A DNA stretch of 64,000 nucleotides from Xenophilus aerolatus (GTDB lineage Bacteria; Pseudomonadota; Gammaproteobacteria; Burkholderiales; Burkholderiaceae_C), in assembly GCA_029968055.1 (NCBI GenBank), contig JASCNX010000005.1:124001-188000 (forward strand), written 5' to 3'. Position 1 is the first letter of the stretch. Each line of letters begins with the position of its first letter. Positions 27,396-35,131 of the stretch are shown one piece after another. Below the pieces are notes generated by a model that was given only the letters and a program-made list of their open reading frames with translations, did not search any database and was not told where the DNA came from. A program made the translations under genes and the position numbers.

Positions 27396-27865
27396 GCATG
27401 TCGCGCCCGCCAGTCCAGGCCTATGTCGGAATCGGCGGCAACCTGGGCAACGCGCAGGCGACCGTGAAGCGTGCCATCGAGGCACTGGCGCAACTGCCCG
27501 GCACGCATCGCGTGGCGTGCTCGTCGCTGTACCGCAGCGCACCGGTCGACGCAGGGGGGCCGGATTTCGTCAATGCCGTCGCCGCGCTGGAGACCACGCT
27601 GACGGCACCTGCCCTGCTGGCCGCCCTGCAGCGCATCGAGCAGGCCGAAGGCCGCGAGCGGCCCTACCGCAACGCACCGCGCACGCTCGACCTGGACCTG
27701 CTGCTGTACGGCAACGGGCGCATCGACAGCCCGGCCCTCGTCGTGCCGCATCCGCGCATGCAGCAGCGGGCCTTCGTCCTGCAGCCGCTGGCCGAGATCG
27801 CGCCGGCGCGCGTGTACGCCGCGGCGCTGGCGGCGGTGGCTGACCAGGCGATCCAGCGGCTCTGA
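27392..27865 (+). CDS. folK: 6-hydroxymethyl-7,8-dihydropterin pyrophosphokinase
   Basis: A 157-residue enzyme that transfers pyrophosphate from ATP to hydroxymethyldihydropterin in folate synthesis. YVGIGGNLGNAQ near the start, the catalytic block RTLDLDLLLYG with two Mg-binding aspartates, and PHPRMQQRAFVLQPLAEI are all present. The ATG at 27392 overlaps the pcnB stop; a second ATG two codons on (27398) is equally possible. The pcnB-folK pair is widely conserved. Confidence 0.95.
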   Translation: MSMSRPPVQAYVGIGGNLGNAQATVKRAIEALAQLPGTHRVACSSLYRSAPVDAGGPDFVNAVAALETTLTAPALLAALQRIEQAEGRERPYRNAPRTLDLDLLLYGNGRIDSPALVVPHPRMQQRAFVLQPLAEIAPARVYAAALAAVADQAIQRL

Positions 27866-27960
27866 CGCGGCCGGGCGACGGCGCGGGTCGGCCAATTACA
27901 CTCACGGATTGCCCGGGTGTCATCACCCTGTCGCACCCATCTGGTAAGGAATCCGTCGCC

Positions 27961-28605
27961 ATGCTCGGCAAGCTGCTGCCCCGTGAGGGCAATTTTTTCG
28001 AAATGTTCAACCAGCACGCCGAGCGCATCGTCGAGGCAGCGCGTGCCTTCGAGCAGCTCGTCGCCAACTACAACGACCTGCACCTGCGTGAGCAGTACAA
28101 CCGCGACGTCGACAACGCCGAGCGTGCCGCCGACCGCGTGACGCACGAGGTCAACCGCGTGCTGCACAAGACCTTCATCACGCCCATCGACCGCGAGCAG
28201 ATCCACAAGCTCATCAACACCATGGACGACGTGGCCGACCTGATCCAGGACTGCGCCGAGACCATGGCGCTGTACGACGTGCGGCACATGACCGACGAGA
28301 TCACGCGCCTGACCACGCTGAGCGTGAAGTGCTGCGACCGTCTCAAGGACGCCGTGAAGTACCTGGGCAAGATCACCGACCCGGCCATCGCCGAGGCCAC
28401 GCTCAAGACCTGCGAGGAGATCGACCGGCTGGAGTCCGACGCCGATCGCGTCATGCGCAGCGCCATGAGCAAGCTCTTTCGCGAAGAGCCGGACGTGCGC
28501 GAGGTGATCAAGCTCAAGGCCATCTACGAGCTGCTGGAGACCATCACCGACAAGTGCGAGGACGTCGCCAACGTGATCGAGGGCATCATCCTCGAGAACT
28601 CCTGA
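27961..28605 (+). CDS. DUF47/PhoU-like phosphate transport regulator
   Basis: A 214-residue all-helical protein of the DUF47 (TIGR00153) family, structurally like PhoU. It begins MLGKLLPREGNFFEMFNQHAE and has repeated acidic/His motifs (EQYNRDVDNAERAADRV; NTMDDVADLIQD; EEIDRLESDADRVM) that in PhoU bind metal. Genes of this family nearly always precede a Pit phosphate transporter, as here by 13 bp, and are thought to control its activity. Cytoplasmic, membrane-associated through its partner. Confidence 0.92.
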   Translation: MLGKLLPREGNFFEMFNQHAERIVEAARAFEQLVANYNDLHLREQYNRDVDNAERAADRVTHEVNRVLHKTFITPIDREQIHKLINTMDDVADLIQDCAETMALYDVRHMTDEITRLTTLSVKCCDRLKDAVKYLGKITDPAIAEATLKTCEEIDRLESDADRVMRSAMSKLFREEPDVREVIKLKAIYELLETITDKCEDVANVIEGIILENS

Positions 28606-28618
28606 GCGGGGCGTTTCG

Positions 28619-29629
28619 ATGGCAACGGTTCAGGTCGCCCTCTGGGTGGTGGTGCTGCTGGTCGCGCTCGCGATCGCCTTCGACTTCATGAACGGCTTCC
28701 ACGACGCGGCGAACTCGATCGCCACCGTCGTGTCCACCGGCGTGCTGCGGCCCGGGCAGGCGGTGCTCTTCGCCGCCTTCTTCAACCTCGTCGCCATCTT
28801 CGTGTTCCACCTCAGCGTGGCCGCGACGGTGGGCAAGGGCATCGCGCAGCCCGGGGTGGTGGACGTGCATGTGGTCTTCGGCGCGCTGGTGGGGGCCATC
28901 AGCTGGAACCTCGTCACCTGGTACTACGGCATCCCCAGCAGCTCGTCGCACGCGCTGATCGGCGGGATCGTCGGTGCCGTGATGGCCAAGACGGGCGCCT
29001 CGGGCCTGGTGGCCGCGGGCATCTGGAAGACCGTGGCCTTCATCTTCGTGTCGCCGCTGCTGGGCTTCCTGCTGGGCTCGCTGATGATGGTCGCCGTGGC
29101 CTGGATCTTCCGCCGCTCGACGCCCTCTCGCGTGGACCGGTGGTTCCGGCGGCTGCAGCTCGTCTCGGCCGGCGCCTACAGCCTGGGCCACGGCGGCAAC
29201 GACGCGCAGAAGACCATCGGCATCATCTGGATGCTGCTGATCGCCACCGGCTACGCCTCGGCCGGCGCGGCGGAGCCGCCGCTGTGGACGATCGTGGCCT
29301 GCTACACGGCCATCGCGCTGGGCACCATGTTCGGCGGCTGGCGCATCGTGCGCACCATGGGCCAGAAGATCACCAAGCTCAAACCGGTGGGCGGCTTCTG
29401 CGCCGAGACGGGCGGGGCGCTGACGCTGTTCATCGCCACGGCGCTGGGCATCCCGGTGTCGACCACGCACACCATCACCGGCGCCATCGTCGGCGTGGGC
29501 GCCACGCAGCGCATGAGCGCGGTGCGCTGGGGCGTGGCGGGCAACATCGTGTGGGCCTGGATCTTCACCATCCCGGCGGCGGCCTTCGTGGCCGCGATCG
29601 CCTACTGGGTCAGCCTGCAGATCTTCTGA
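28619..29629 (+). CDS. pit: Low-affinity inorganic phosphate transporter, PiT family
   Basis: A 336-residue inner-membrane protein that imports phosphate, usually as a metal-phosphate complex, with protons. Both inverted signature repeats are clear: AFDFMNGFHDAANSIATVV near residue 20 and GAYSLGHGGNDAQKTIGII near residue 185; SSSHALIGGIVGAV and STTHTITGAIVGVGATQ are the matching re-entrant segments. The length suits the short bacterial Pit type without a central loop. Forms an operon with the DUF47 gene. Confidence 0.95.
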   Translation: MATVQVALWVVVLLVALAIAFDFMNGFHDAANSIATVVSTGVLRPGQAVLFAAFFNLVAIFVFHLSVAATVGKGIAQPGVVDVHVVFGALVGAISWNLVTWYYGIPSSSSHALIGGIVGAVMAKTGASGLVAAGIWKTVAFIFVSPLLGFLLGSLMMVAVAWIFRRSTPSRVDRWFRRLQLVSAGAYSLGHGGNDAQKTIGIIWMLLIATGYASAGAAEPPLWTIVACYTAIALGTMFGGWRIVRTMGQKITKLKPVGGFCAETGGALTLFIATALGIPVSTTHTITGAIVGVGATQRMSAVRWGVAGNIVWAWIFTIPAAAFVAAIAYWVSLQIF

Positions 29630-29684
29630 TTGCCATTTGGCCGACGGCCGGCCGCGCAGGCGGGCCGGGCGCTGCGCGCCGATC

Positions 29685-30176
29685 TCACTGCGAAATCTTG
29701 CGGCCTTCCTCGATCTGGTGCTCGAAGTAGCGCTGGAAGCTGAACACGATGCTCGACATGAGCACCGTGGTGCCGATCAGCAGCGCGAACACGACGGCGC
29801 CGATGGTGAACCAGCTGGTGCGGCCGGGCGCTGCGTCGGGCGCCAGCGAGGGGTTGTGGCGGGCATTCCACTTCTCCGGCGTCGCCAGGCCGTAGATGAT
29901 CGCCATCAGGGCGCAGCCCGCGATGGTGAAACCCACGAAAGGGATCAGCACCCAGCTCCAGCCGTCGTCCAGCCCATAGAGGCGGGCGCGCTCGATGCCG
30001 TACAGGCCCAGCGCCGTCGGGATGGGCAGCAGCCAACCGAGCAGGTCGCCCAGGCCGTGCAGGTAGAAGCGGTGCAGCCCGAGCGGCCCGCCGAGGAACG
30101 CGAGCCAGGCCGCGAGCGTCTTGCTTTTCGGCGAACGAGCCATCGCGGCGGGGGGGGTGGTGGCGTCGGCGGTCAT
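29685..30176 (-). CDS. TM2-domain-like membrane protein
   Basis: A 163-residue protein. After a short polar lead it shows KTLAAWLAFLGGPLGLHRFYLHGLGDLLGWLLP, the glycine/His pattern of a TM2 domain (two helices joined by a short turn; quoted in two pieces in effect), followed by two more hydrophobic helices near residues 75-95 and 125-150. Function unknown; an envelope role is inferred from topology. The ATG at 30176 was taken; a GTG three codons upstream (30185) is closer to the GAAGAA stretch. It follows the GNAT gene by 13 bp and is probably co-transcribed. Confidence 0.8.
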   Translation of the reverse strand: MTADATTPPAAMARSPKSKTLAAWLAFLGGPLGLHRFYLHGLGDLLGWLLPIPTALGLYGIERARLYGLDDGWSWVLIPFVGFTIAGCALMAIIYGLATPEKWNARHNPSLAPDAAPGRTSWFTIGAVVFALLIGTTVLMSSIVFSFQRYFEHQIEEGRKISQ

Positions 30177-30189
30177 GGGCAGCACTTCT

Positions 30190-30717
30190 TCATTCGGGGG
30201 CGGTGCCGCTGCCTTCGCCCAGCACCTTGTCCATCAGGACCACGTCGCGCCACTGGCCGAACTTCCAGCCGCAGTCCTTGAGCACGCCGACGTGGGAAAA
30301 GCCCTGCTTGCGGTGCACGCCGATGGAGCCGGCGTTGGCCGAGTCGCCGATCACCGCGATGAGCTTGCGCACGCCCGCCGCCTGCGCCGCGTCGGTCAGC
30401 GCGGTGAGCAGTTGCGTGCCGACGCCTCGGCCGCGCGCCGTGTCGGCCAGGTAGATCGAATCCTCGGCCGAGTAGCGGTAGGCCGGCCGGGGCTTGAACC
30501 AGTTGCAGTAGGCGAAGCCCAGCAGCGCGCCGGCCTCGTCCTCCGCCACCAGGTAGGGCAAGCCCTTGCCCAGCACGTCGGCGCGGCGCGCAGCCATGTC
30601 GGCCTCGGTGGGTGGCTCCGTTTCGAAGGTGCCCGTGCCGTGCAGCACGTGATGTGCGTAGATCGCGGTGAGGGCCGCGACGTCCTGGTCGCGGCTGGGG
30701 CGGATGTGCAGGCTCAT
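30190..30717 (-). CDS. GNAT N-acetyltransferase (phosphinothricin acetyltransferase-like)
   Basis: A 175-residue acetyl-CoA-dependent transferase. The pattern IRPSRDQDVAALTAIYAHHV, then TGTFETEPPT, the acetyl-CoA loop ARGRGVGTQLL and the C-terminal GFSHVGVLKDCGWKFGQWRDVVLMD are those of the Pat/MddA group, which acetylates phosphinothricin, methionine sulfoximine or similar amino acids. The natural substrate is not known. Divergent from the rpsP operon. Confidence 0.88.
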   Translation of the reverse strand: MSLHIRPSRDQDVAALTAIYAHHVLHGTGTFETEPPTEADMAARRADVLGKGLPYLVAEDEAGALLGFAYCNWFKPRPAYRYSAEDSIYLADTARGRGVGTQLLTALTDAAQAAGVRKLIAVIGDSANAGSIGVHRKQGFSHVGVLKDCGWKFGQWRDVVLMDKVLGEGSGTAPE

Positions 30718-30754
30718 GGGGCTCGAAAAGGAAAAAGGGGGAAGGGGAAGCGCG

Positions 30755-30780
30755 CAGGCTATAATGGAAGGCTTTTCAGC
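30755..30780 (+). promoter_or_regulatory. rpsP operon promoter -10 and conserved start region
   Basis: TATAAT at 30760-30765 is followed by GGAAGGCTTTTCAGC. The stretch CTATAATGGAAGGCTTT is identical to that before rpsT on the other strand. It leaves a leader of about 110 bases before the rpsP ATG. The -35 region (GGGGGAAGGGG) is not recognisable. Confidence 0.7.
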
Positions 30781-30885
30781 GTGTCGCTGGCCGGGTGGCT
30801 ATGTCGCGTGTCTCAACGCTGGAAGAAATCTCGGCAGCCTCTTGATCCTCTTGCAGGGGCGCCGGTTCCACCCGAAGGATAAATC

Positions 30886-31149
30886 ATGGTCGTGATTCGA
30901 CTCTCCCGCGGCGGCTCCAAGCACCGCCCGTTCTTCAACATCGTCGTGGCCGACAAGCGCACCCGTCGCGATGGCCGCTTCATCGAGCGCCTGGGTTTCT
31001 ACAACCCCGCCGCCAAGGAAAACGAGGAAAGCATCCGCATCGCGCAGGATCGCCTGACGTATTGGAAGAGCGTCGGCGCCCAGGCTTCGCCCACCGTCGT
31101 TCGCCTGATCAAGCAAGCCGCTGCCGCGGCCCCCAAGGCAGCTGCCTGA
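30886..31149 (+). CDS. rpsP: 30S ribosomal protein S16
   Basis: An 87-residue ribosomal protein needed for 30S assembly. The start [25 protein letters not shown] (conserved in S16) is followed by [14 protein letters not shown] and [12 protein letters not shown]-like segments. It leads the standard rpsP-rimM-trmD-rplS cluster, with rimM 14 bp downstream. Confidence 0.98.
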   Translation: MVVIRLSRGGSKHRPFFNIVVADKRTRRDGRFIERLGFYNPAAKENEESIRIAQDRLTYWKSVGAQASPTVVRLIKQAAAAAPKAAA

Positions 31150-31163
31150 GCTGCCATTCGGTG

Positions 31164-31715
31164 ATGCTGCCCACACTCGAAGCCGCCGAACTTCCGGCGG
31201 ATGCGATCGAGGTGGGGCGCATCGCCGATGCCTGGGGGATCAAGGGCTGGTTCAAGGTCCTCCCCCACAGCGCCCAGCCCGAGGCGCTTTTTTCATCCAA
31301 ACGCTGGTTCCTGCAGGCTCCGGGCGACAGCTCGAAGGTCTTCCGCCTGCCGGTGCGCGAAGCGAAGGAACACTCCGACTGCATCGTGGCCACGTCGGCC
31401 GAAGTGCCCGACCGCACGGCGGCCGAAGCATTGCGCGGGGCCCGCGTGTTCGTGCCGCGCTCGAGCTTTCCCACGCCCGGCGATGACGAGTACTACTGGG
31501 TCGACCTGATCGGCCTGTCGGTGGTCAACCGCGAAGGCGTGGCCCTGGGCACCGTGCGCGAACTGATGGCGAACGGCCCGCAGACCACGCTGGTGCTGGC
31601 GGCCGAGCAGGACGGCAAGGCCGTCGAGCGCCTGATTCCCTTCGTGGCGGCCTTCGTCGACAAGGTCGACCTCGCCGGCCGCCTCATCACCGTCGACTGG
31701 CAAGCCGAGTACTGA
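31164..31715 (+). CDS. rimM: 16S rRNA processing protein RimM
   Basis: A 183-residue assembly factor that binds S19 and matures the 30S head. It contains IEVGRIADAWGIKGWFKV at the N-terminal RimM domain and EYYWVDLIGLSVVN at the start of the PRC-barrel; RLIPFVAAFVDKVDLAGRLITVDW is the usual end. The ATG at 31164 follows a GTG three bases upstream; both are possible. Between this gene and trmD lies a GC-rich repeat. Confidence 0.95.
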   Translation: MLPTLEAAELPADAIEVGRIADAWGIKGWFKVLPHSAQPEALFSSKRWFLQAPGDSSKVFRLPVREAKEHSDCIVATSAEVPDRTAAEALRGARVFVPRSSFPTPGDDEYYWVDLIGLSVVNREGVALGTVRELMANGPQTTLVLAAEQDGKAVERLIPFVAAFVDKVDLAGRLITVDWQAEY

Positions 31716-31750
31716 TGCCCCCCGGCTTTTCACGCCTTCGGCGTGTAACT

Positions 31751-31821
31751 CCACGCCCCGAGGGGGAGGCCCGGCCGGCTCGGGGCGGCCCGGCGGTGGC
31801 CTCCGACCCCAGGTGAGCCTG
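31751..31821. repeat. GC-rich palindromic repeat in the rimM-trmD gap
   Basis: CGCCCCGAGGGGGAG, GGCCGG, GGGGCGGCCCGGCG and GGCCTC (31754-31802) match the insert in kynU block by block in the same order and orientation. Further inverted repeats lie at each side: CACGCCTTCGGCGTG just before it (31730-31744) and CCCCAGGTGAGCCTGGGG (31807-31824) just before the trmD ATG. Strong secondary structure in the operon mRNA is expected. Confidence 0.7.
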
Positions 31822-31831
31822 GGGTGAGCCC

Positions 31832-32584
31832 ATGCGTTTCGACGTCATCACCCTGTTCCCCGAACTGTTCAAGCCCTTCCTCGAAAGCGGCGTGACGCGG
31901 CGCGCCTACGCCTCCGGCCAGGTCGAGGTGGTGCTCTGGAACCCGCGCGACTTCGCCGAGGGCAACTACCGCCGGGTCGACGACCGTCCCTTCGGCGGCG
32001 GCCCCGGCATGGTCATGATGGCCGAGCCGCTGGCGGCTTGCCTCGACGCGGCGCTGGCCGCGCGCGGCCGGTCCGCCGGCGTGCCGGTGATGCTGTTCTC
32101 GCCGGTGGGTGAGGCGCTGCGCCATGAGGGCGTGGTCGCCTGGGCCGCGGGCGAGGGTGCGGTGCTGGTGTGCGGGCGTTACGAAGGCATCGACCAGCGC
32201 TTCATCGACCAGCGCGTCACGCATCAGATCAGCCTGGGCGACTTCGTGCTTTCGGGCGGCGAGATCCCTGCCATGGCGCTGCTCGACGCCGTCGCCCGCC
32301 TGCAGCCGGGCGTGCTGGGCGACCAGGGCAGCCATGCGCAGGACAGCTTCAACCCGGCGCTGGACGGGCTGCTCGACTGCCCCCACTACACGCGGCCCGA
32401 GGTGTGGCAGGGCGAGGCCGTGCCCGCGCCGTTGCTGTCGGGTCACCACGCGCAGATCGAGCGCTGGCGGCGCGACCAGCGCCTGCAAATCACGGCCGAG
32501 CGACGGCCGGACCTGATCGATGCGGCCCGCTCGCACGGGCGCCTCAGCCGTGCGGATGAGACAGCCCTGGCAAAAAAGCTATAA
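31832..32584 (+). CDS. trmD: tRNA (guanine37-N1)-methyltransferase
   Basis: A 250-residue SPOUT methyltransferase that methylates G37 in tRNAs reading CNN codons, preventing frameshifts. It begins [25 protein letters not shown], has [13 protein letters not shown], and the knotted AdoMet site [13 protein letters not shown] and [15 protein letters not shown]. Its last codons overlap the -10 box of the rplS promoter (TATAAT 32580-32585 includes the TAA stop). Confidence 0.97.
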   Translation: MRFDVITLFPELFKPFLESGVTRRAYASGQVEVVLWNPRDFAEGNYRRVDDRPFGGGPGMVMMAEPLAACLDAALAARGRSAGVPVMLFSPVGEALRHEGVVAWAAGEGAVLVCGRYEGIDQRFIDQRVTHQISLGDFVLSGGEIPAMALLDAVARLQPGVLGDQGSHAQDSFNPALDGLLDCPHYTRPEVWQGEAVPAPLLSGHHAQIERWRRDQRLQITAERRPDLIDAARSHGRLSRADETALAKKL

Positions 32585-32600
32585 TCGAGGGCTTTCCGAT
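32558..32600 (+). promoter_or_regulatory. rplS promoter overlapping the trmD stop
   Basis: GAGACA (32558-32563) as a weak -35, 16 bp, then TATAAT (32580-32585) and the downstream CGAGGGCTTTCC. The -10 and the GGGCTTT start region match those before rpsP and rpsT. This gives rplS its own promoter inside the operon, with a leader of about 95 bases. Confidence 0.65.
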
Positions 32601-32687
32601 CCTCTGCCCGGCCGCGGCCAGGAAGCTACCTTCGGTAGTCCGGCCGCCTTCCATGTGTAGCGCGGGCACGATCCATCGCAGGAAACC

Positions 32688-33071
32688 ATGAACCTCATCC
32701 AGACCCTCGAGCAAGAGGAAATCGCCCGCCTGGGCAAGAAGATCCCCGAATTCGCCCCCGGCGACACCGTGATCGTCAGCGTGAACGTCGTCGAAGGCAC
32801 CCGCAAGCGCGTGCAGGCCTACGAAGGCGTCGTCATCGCGAAGCGCAACCGCGGCCTGAACAGCGCGTTCACCGTGCGCAAGATCTCCAGCGGCGAAGGC
32901 GTGGAGCGTACCTTCCAGACCTACAGCCCGCTGATCGCCGGCGTGGAAGTCAAGCGCCGCGGCGATGTGCGCCGCGCCAAGCTGTACTACCTGCGCGAGC
33001 GCAGCGGCCGTTCGGCACGCATCAAGGAAAAGCTGCCGGGCAAGTCGGCCGCCAACGCAGCGGCCAAGTAA
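32688..33071 (+). CDS. rplS: 50S ribosomal protein L19
   Basis: A 127-residue protein at the 30S/50S interface. It opens [22 protein letters not shown] and contains [46 protein letters not shown]-type L19 core segments, [13 protein letters not shown] and the basic tail. Length is slightly above E. coli L19 because of the Ala/Lys tail. Last gene of the cluster, followed by a perfect terminator hairpin. Confidence 0.98.
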   Translation: MNLIQTLEQEEIARLGKKIPEFAPGDTVIVSVNVVEGTRKRVQAYEGVVIAKRNRGLNSAFTVRKISSGEGVERTFQTYSPLIAGVEVKRRGDVRRAKLYYLRERSGRSARIKEKLPGKSAANAAAK

Positions 33072-33111
33072 GGTCTGCTGCCTGGATGCCCCAAAGGCAT
33101 CCGGCGCCGAG

Positions 33112-33139
33112 AAAAAGCCGCCCGCCTGGGCGGCTTTTT
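33112..33139 (+). terminator. Rho-independent terminator after rplS
   Basis: AAAAAGCCGCCC (33112-33123), loop GCCT, GGGCGGCTTTTT (33128-33139): a perfect 12-bp stem ending in a T run. It closes the rpsP-rimM-trmD-rplS transcript. Confidence 0.92.
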
Positions 33140-33288
33140 GCTTTTGCGCCACAGTTTGGCGGGGCGCGCTTCACTTTTGTGACTTATGGTCTTCGACGCC
33201 CGCCCGGCGGTGCACGGCCGGCCCGCTTGTTCGTTATCTTGAAGAACCTTCCACACCCTTGACCGATTCCCCGCCCTCCGAGTCCGCC

Positions 33289-34002
33289 ATGCACGCCGCC
33301 CCCGAAGTGATCAACGTCGTGCCGCAGATGGTGCCGATCACCGACCCGCGTGCCGTGCCGGTGACCGCGGTCGACAGCCACCTGCCCGCGGTCCCGGTCG
33401 ATCGGCTGGGCGCACAGGCCCTGCGCCGCCGGTTCGCCTCGCCGCCGGTGTGGACGCCCGAACTGCGCCGCGAACCGCGCATGACCGAACGCCAGCCTGC
33501 GCAGGCCGCGGTGCTGGTGCCCATCGTCCAGCGCGACGAGCCGATGGTGCTGCTCACCGAGCGGGCCACGCGCATGTCGACCCATTCGGGGCAGATCGCC
33601 TTTCCAGGCGGGCGCGTCGATCCGGACGACGCGAACATTGCCGCAGCCGCCCTGCGCGAGGCCTGGGAAGAGGTGGGGCTGTCGGCGCGCTTCATCGAGG
33701 TGCTGGGGCTGCTGCCGACCTACACCACGGTGACCTCCTTCATCGTGACGCCTGTGGTGGCGCTGGTGGAGCCGGGTTTCGAGCTGGTGCCCAATCCTGC
33801 CGAGGTGGCCGACGTTTTCGAGGTGCCGCTGGCCTTCCTCATGGACCCGGCCAACCACCGCCGCCACCAGATGGACCCGGGCGGGCCGTCGGCGCGCTAC
33901 TGGTTCTCGATGCCGTACCACGACGGCCCGAACGAGCGCTTCGTCTGGGGCGCCACGGCCGGCATGCTGCGCAACCTCTACCGCTTCCTCATCGCAGACT
34001 GA
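33289..34002 (+). CDS. NUDIX hydrolase, CoA pyrophosphatase-like
   Basis: A 237-residue pyrophosphohydrolase. The Nudix box is GGRVDPDDANIAAAALREAW followed by EEVGL. It is preceded by LLTERATRMSTHSGQIAFP, the extra motif that marks the CoA/acyl-CoA pyrophosphatase group (NudL/YeaB), which splits CoA into 3',5'-ADP and phosphopantetheine. An N-terminal extension of about 65 residues before the fold is unusual. The ATG at 33289 is the best codon; a TTG ten codons upstream stays in frame. Confidence 0.88.
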   Translation: MHAAPEVINVVPQMVPITDPRAVPVTAVDSHLPAVPVDRLGAQALRRRFASPPVWTPELRREPRMTERQPAQAAVLVPIVQRDEPMVLLTERATRMSTHSGQIAFPGGRVDPDDANIAAAALREAWEEVGLSARFIEVLGLLPTYTTVTSFIVTPVVALVEPGFELVPNPAEVADVFEVPLAFLMDPANHRRHQMDPGGPSARYWFSMPYHDGPNERFVWGATAGMLRNLYRFLIAD

Positions 34003-34062
34003 CGGCGTCGCACTTGCGCGCCGCAGCCATGTTGCTCTGGCGCGGCGTTTTATCATCCGGCG

Positions 34063-35064
34063 ATGAGCTTCTTCGCCATCCTGTGCGCGTTGTTGATCGA
34101 GCAGGTGCGTCCGCTCGCGCATCACAACCCCGTGTATGGCGCCGTGCTGGCCTGGACGCGCTGGACCAGCCGCAACTTCGACGCCGGCAAGCCGCACCAC
34201 GGCTGGGTGGCGTGGGCGCTGGCGGTCGGCGTGCCCACGCTGCTGGCGCTGGGCGTCCACTGGCTGCTGCTGCTCACTTTGCCGTTGCCCTTCGCGGTGC
34301 TGTGGAGCATCGCGGTGCTGTACGTCACGCTCGGCTTCCGACAGTTCAGCCACCACTTCACGGGCATCCGCGACGCGCTGGACATCGGCGACGAGGCGCT
34401 CGCGCGCTCGCTGCTCGCGCACTGGAAGCGCGTCGACGCGGCCGACCTGCCGCGCAGCGAGATCGTGCGCCATGTGATCGAGTACTCGGTGATCGCCGCA
34501 CACCGCCACGTGTTCGGCGTGCTGGCCTGGTTCTCGGTGCTCGCGGCCCTGGGCCTGGGGCCGGCGGGCGCGGTGTTCTACCGCATGAGCGAGTTCGTGG
34601 CGCGCTACTGGGCGCACAAGAACAACGCCTCGATCCAGCCCGCCAGCGTGTGGGTGCAGGAAGCCGCCGACCGCGCCTGGGCTGCCATCGATTGGTTGCC
34701 CGCACGCATCACCGCGCTGGGCTTTGCGGTGGTCGGCAGCTTTGAAGAGGCCATCGACTGCTGGCGCAACGATGCGCGTCGCTTCCCGGACCCGAACGAC
34801 GGCGTCATCCTCGCCGCGACGTCGGGGGCGCTGAACGTGCGCCTGGGTGGCGGGCAGTTGCGCGCCATCGCCGTGCCGGACGCGCTGCCCCACGCGCAGG
34901 CGGGCGACCCGGTCAGCGGCATGGCGGTGCTGGACAGCGGCAGCACCCCGGGCCGCGAGCCCGAACCGGGCCACCTGCGCAGCGTGGTGGGCCTGGTGTG
35001 GCGCTCGGTCGTGATGTGGATGGTGCTGCTGGCCCTGCTCACACTGGCGCGCCTCCTGGGTTGA
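34063..35064 (+). CDS. CobD/CbiB-family membrane protein
   Basis: A 333-residue membrane protein with helices near residues 48-65, 75-100 and 150-175 and a C-terminal one at 312-330. IRDALDIGDEALARSLLAHW and the RFPDPNDGVILAATSGALNVRLGGG segment match the CobD/CbiB/AmpE superfamily. CobD itself makes adenosylcobinamide from cobyric acid, but betaproteobacterial members outside cob clusters may act elsewhere. No other cobalamin gene is in the window; the following gene encodes a HisC-type aminotransferase, the fold also used by the cobalamin enzyme CobC. Confidence 0.8.
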   Translation: MSFFAILCALLIEQVRPLAHHNPVYGAVLAWTRWTSRNFDAGKPHHGWVAWALAVGVPTLLALGVHWLLLLTLPLPFAVLWSIAVLYVTLGFRQFSHHFTGIRDALDIGDEALARSLLAHWKRVDAADLPRSEIVRHVIEYSVIAAHRHVFGVLAWFSVLAALGLGPAGAVFYRMSEFVARYWAHKNNASIQPASVWVQEAADRAWAAIDWLPARITALGFAVVGSFEEAIDCWRNDARRFPDPNDGVILAATSGALNVRLGGGQLRAIAVPDALPHAQAGDPVSGMAVLDSGSTPGREPEPGHLRSVVGLVWRSVVMWMVLLALLTLARLLG

Positions 35065-35131
35065 ATTTTGTCCGAGCCGATCGGCCGACAGAGCGCGCCG
35101 GACGGGCGCCGCAAGCAAATGAAATCCTGGC

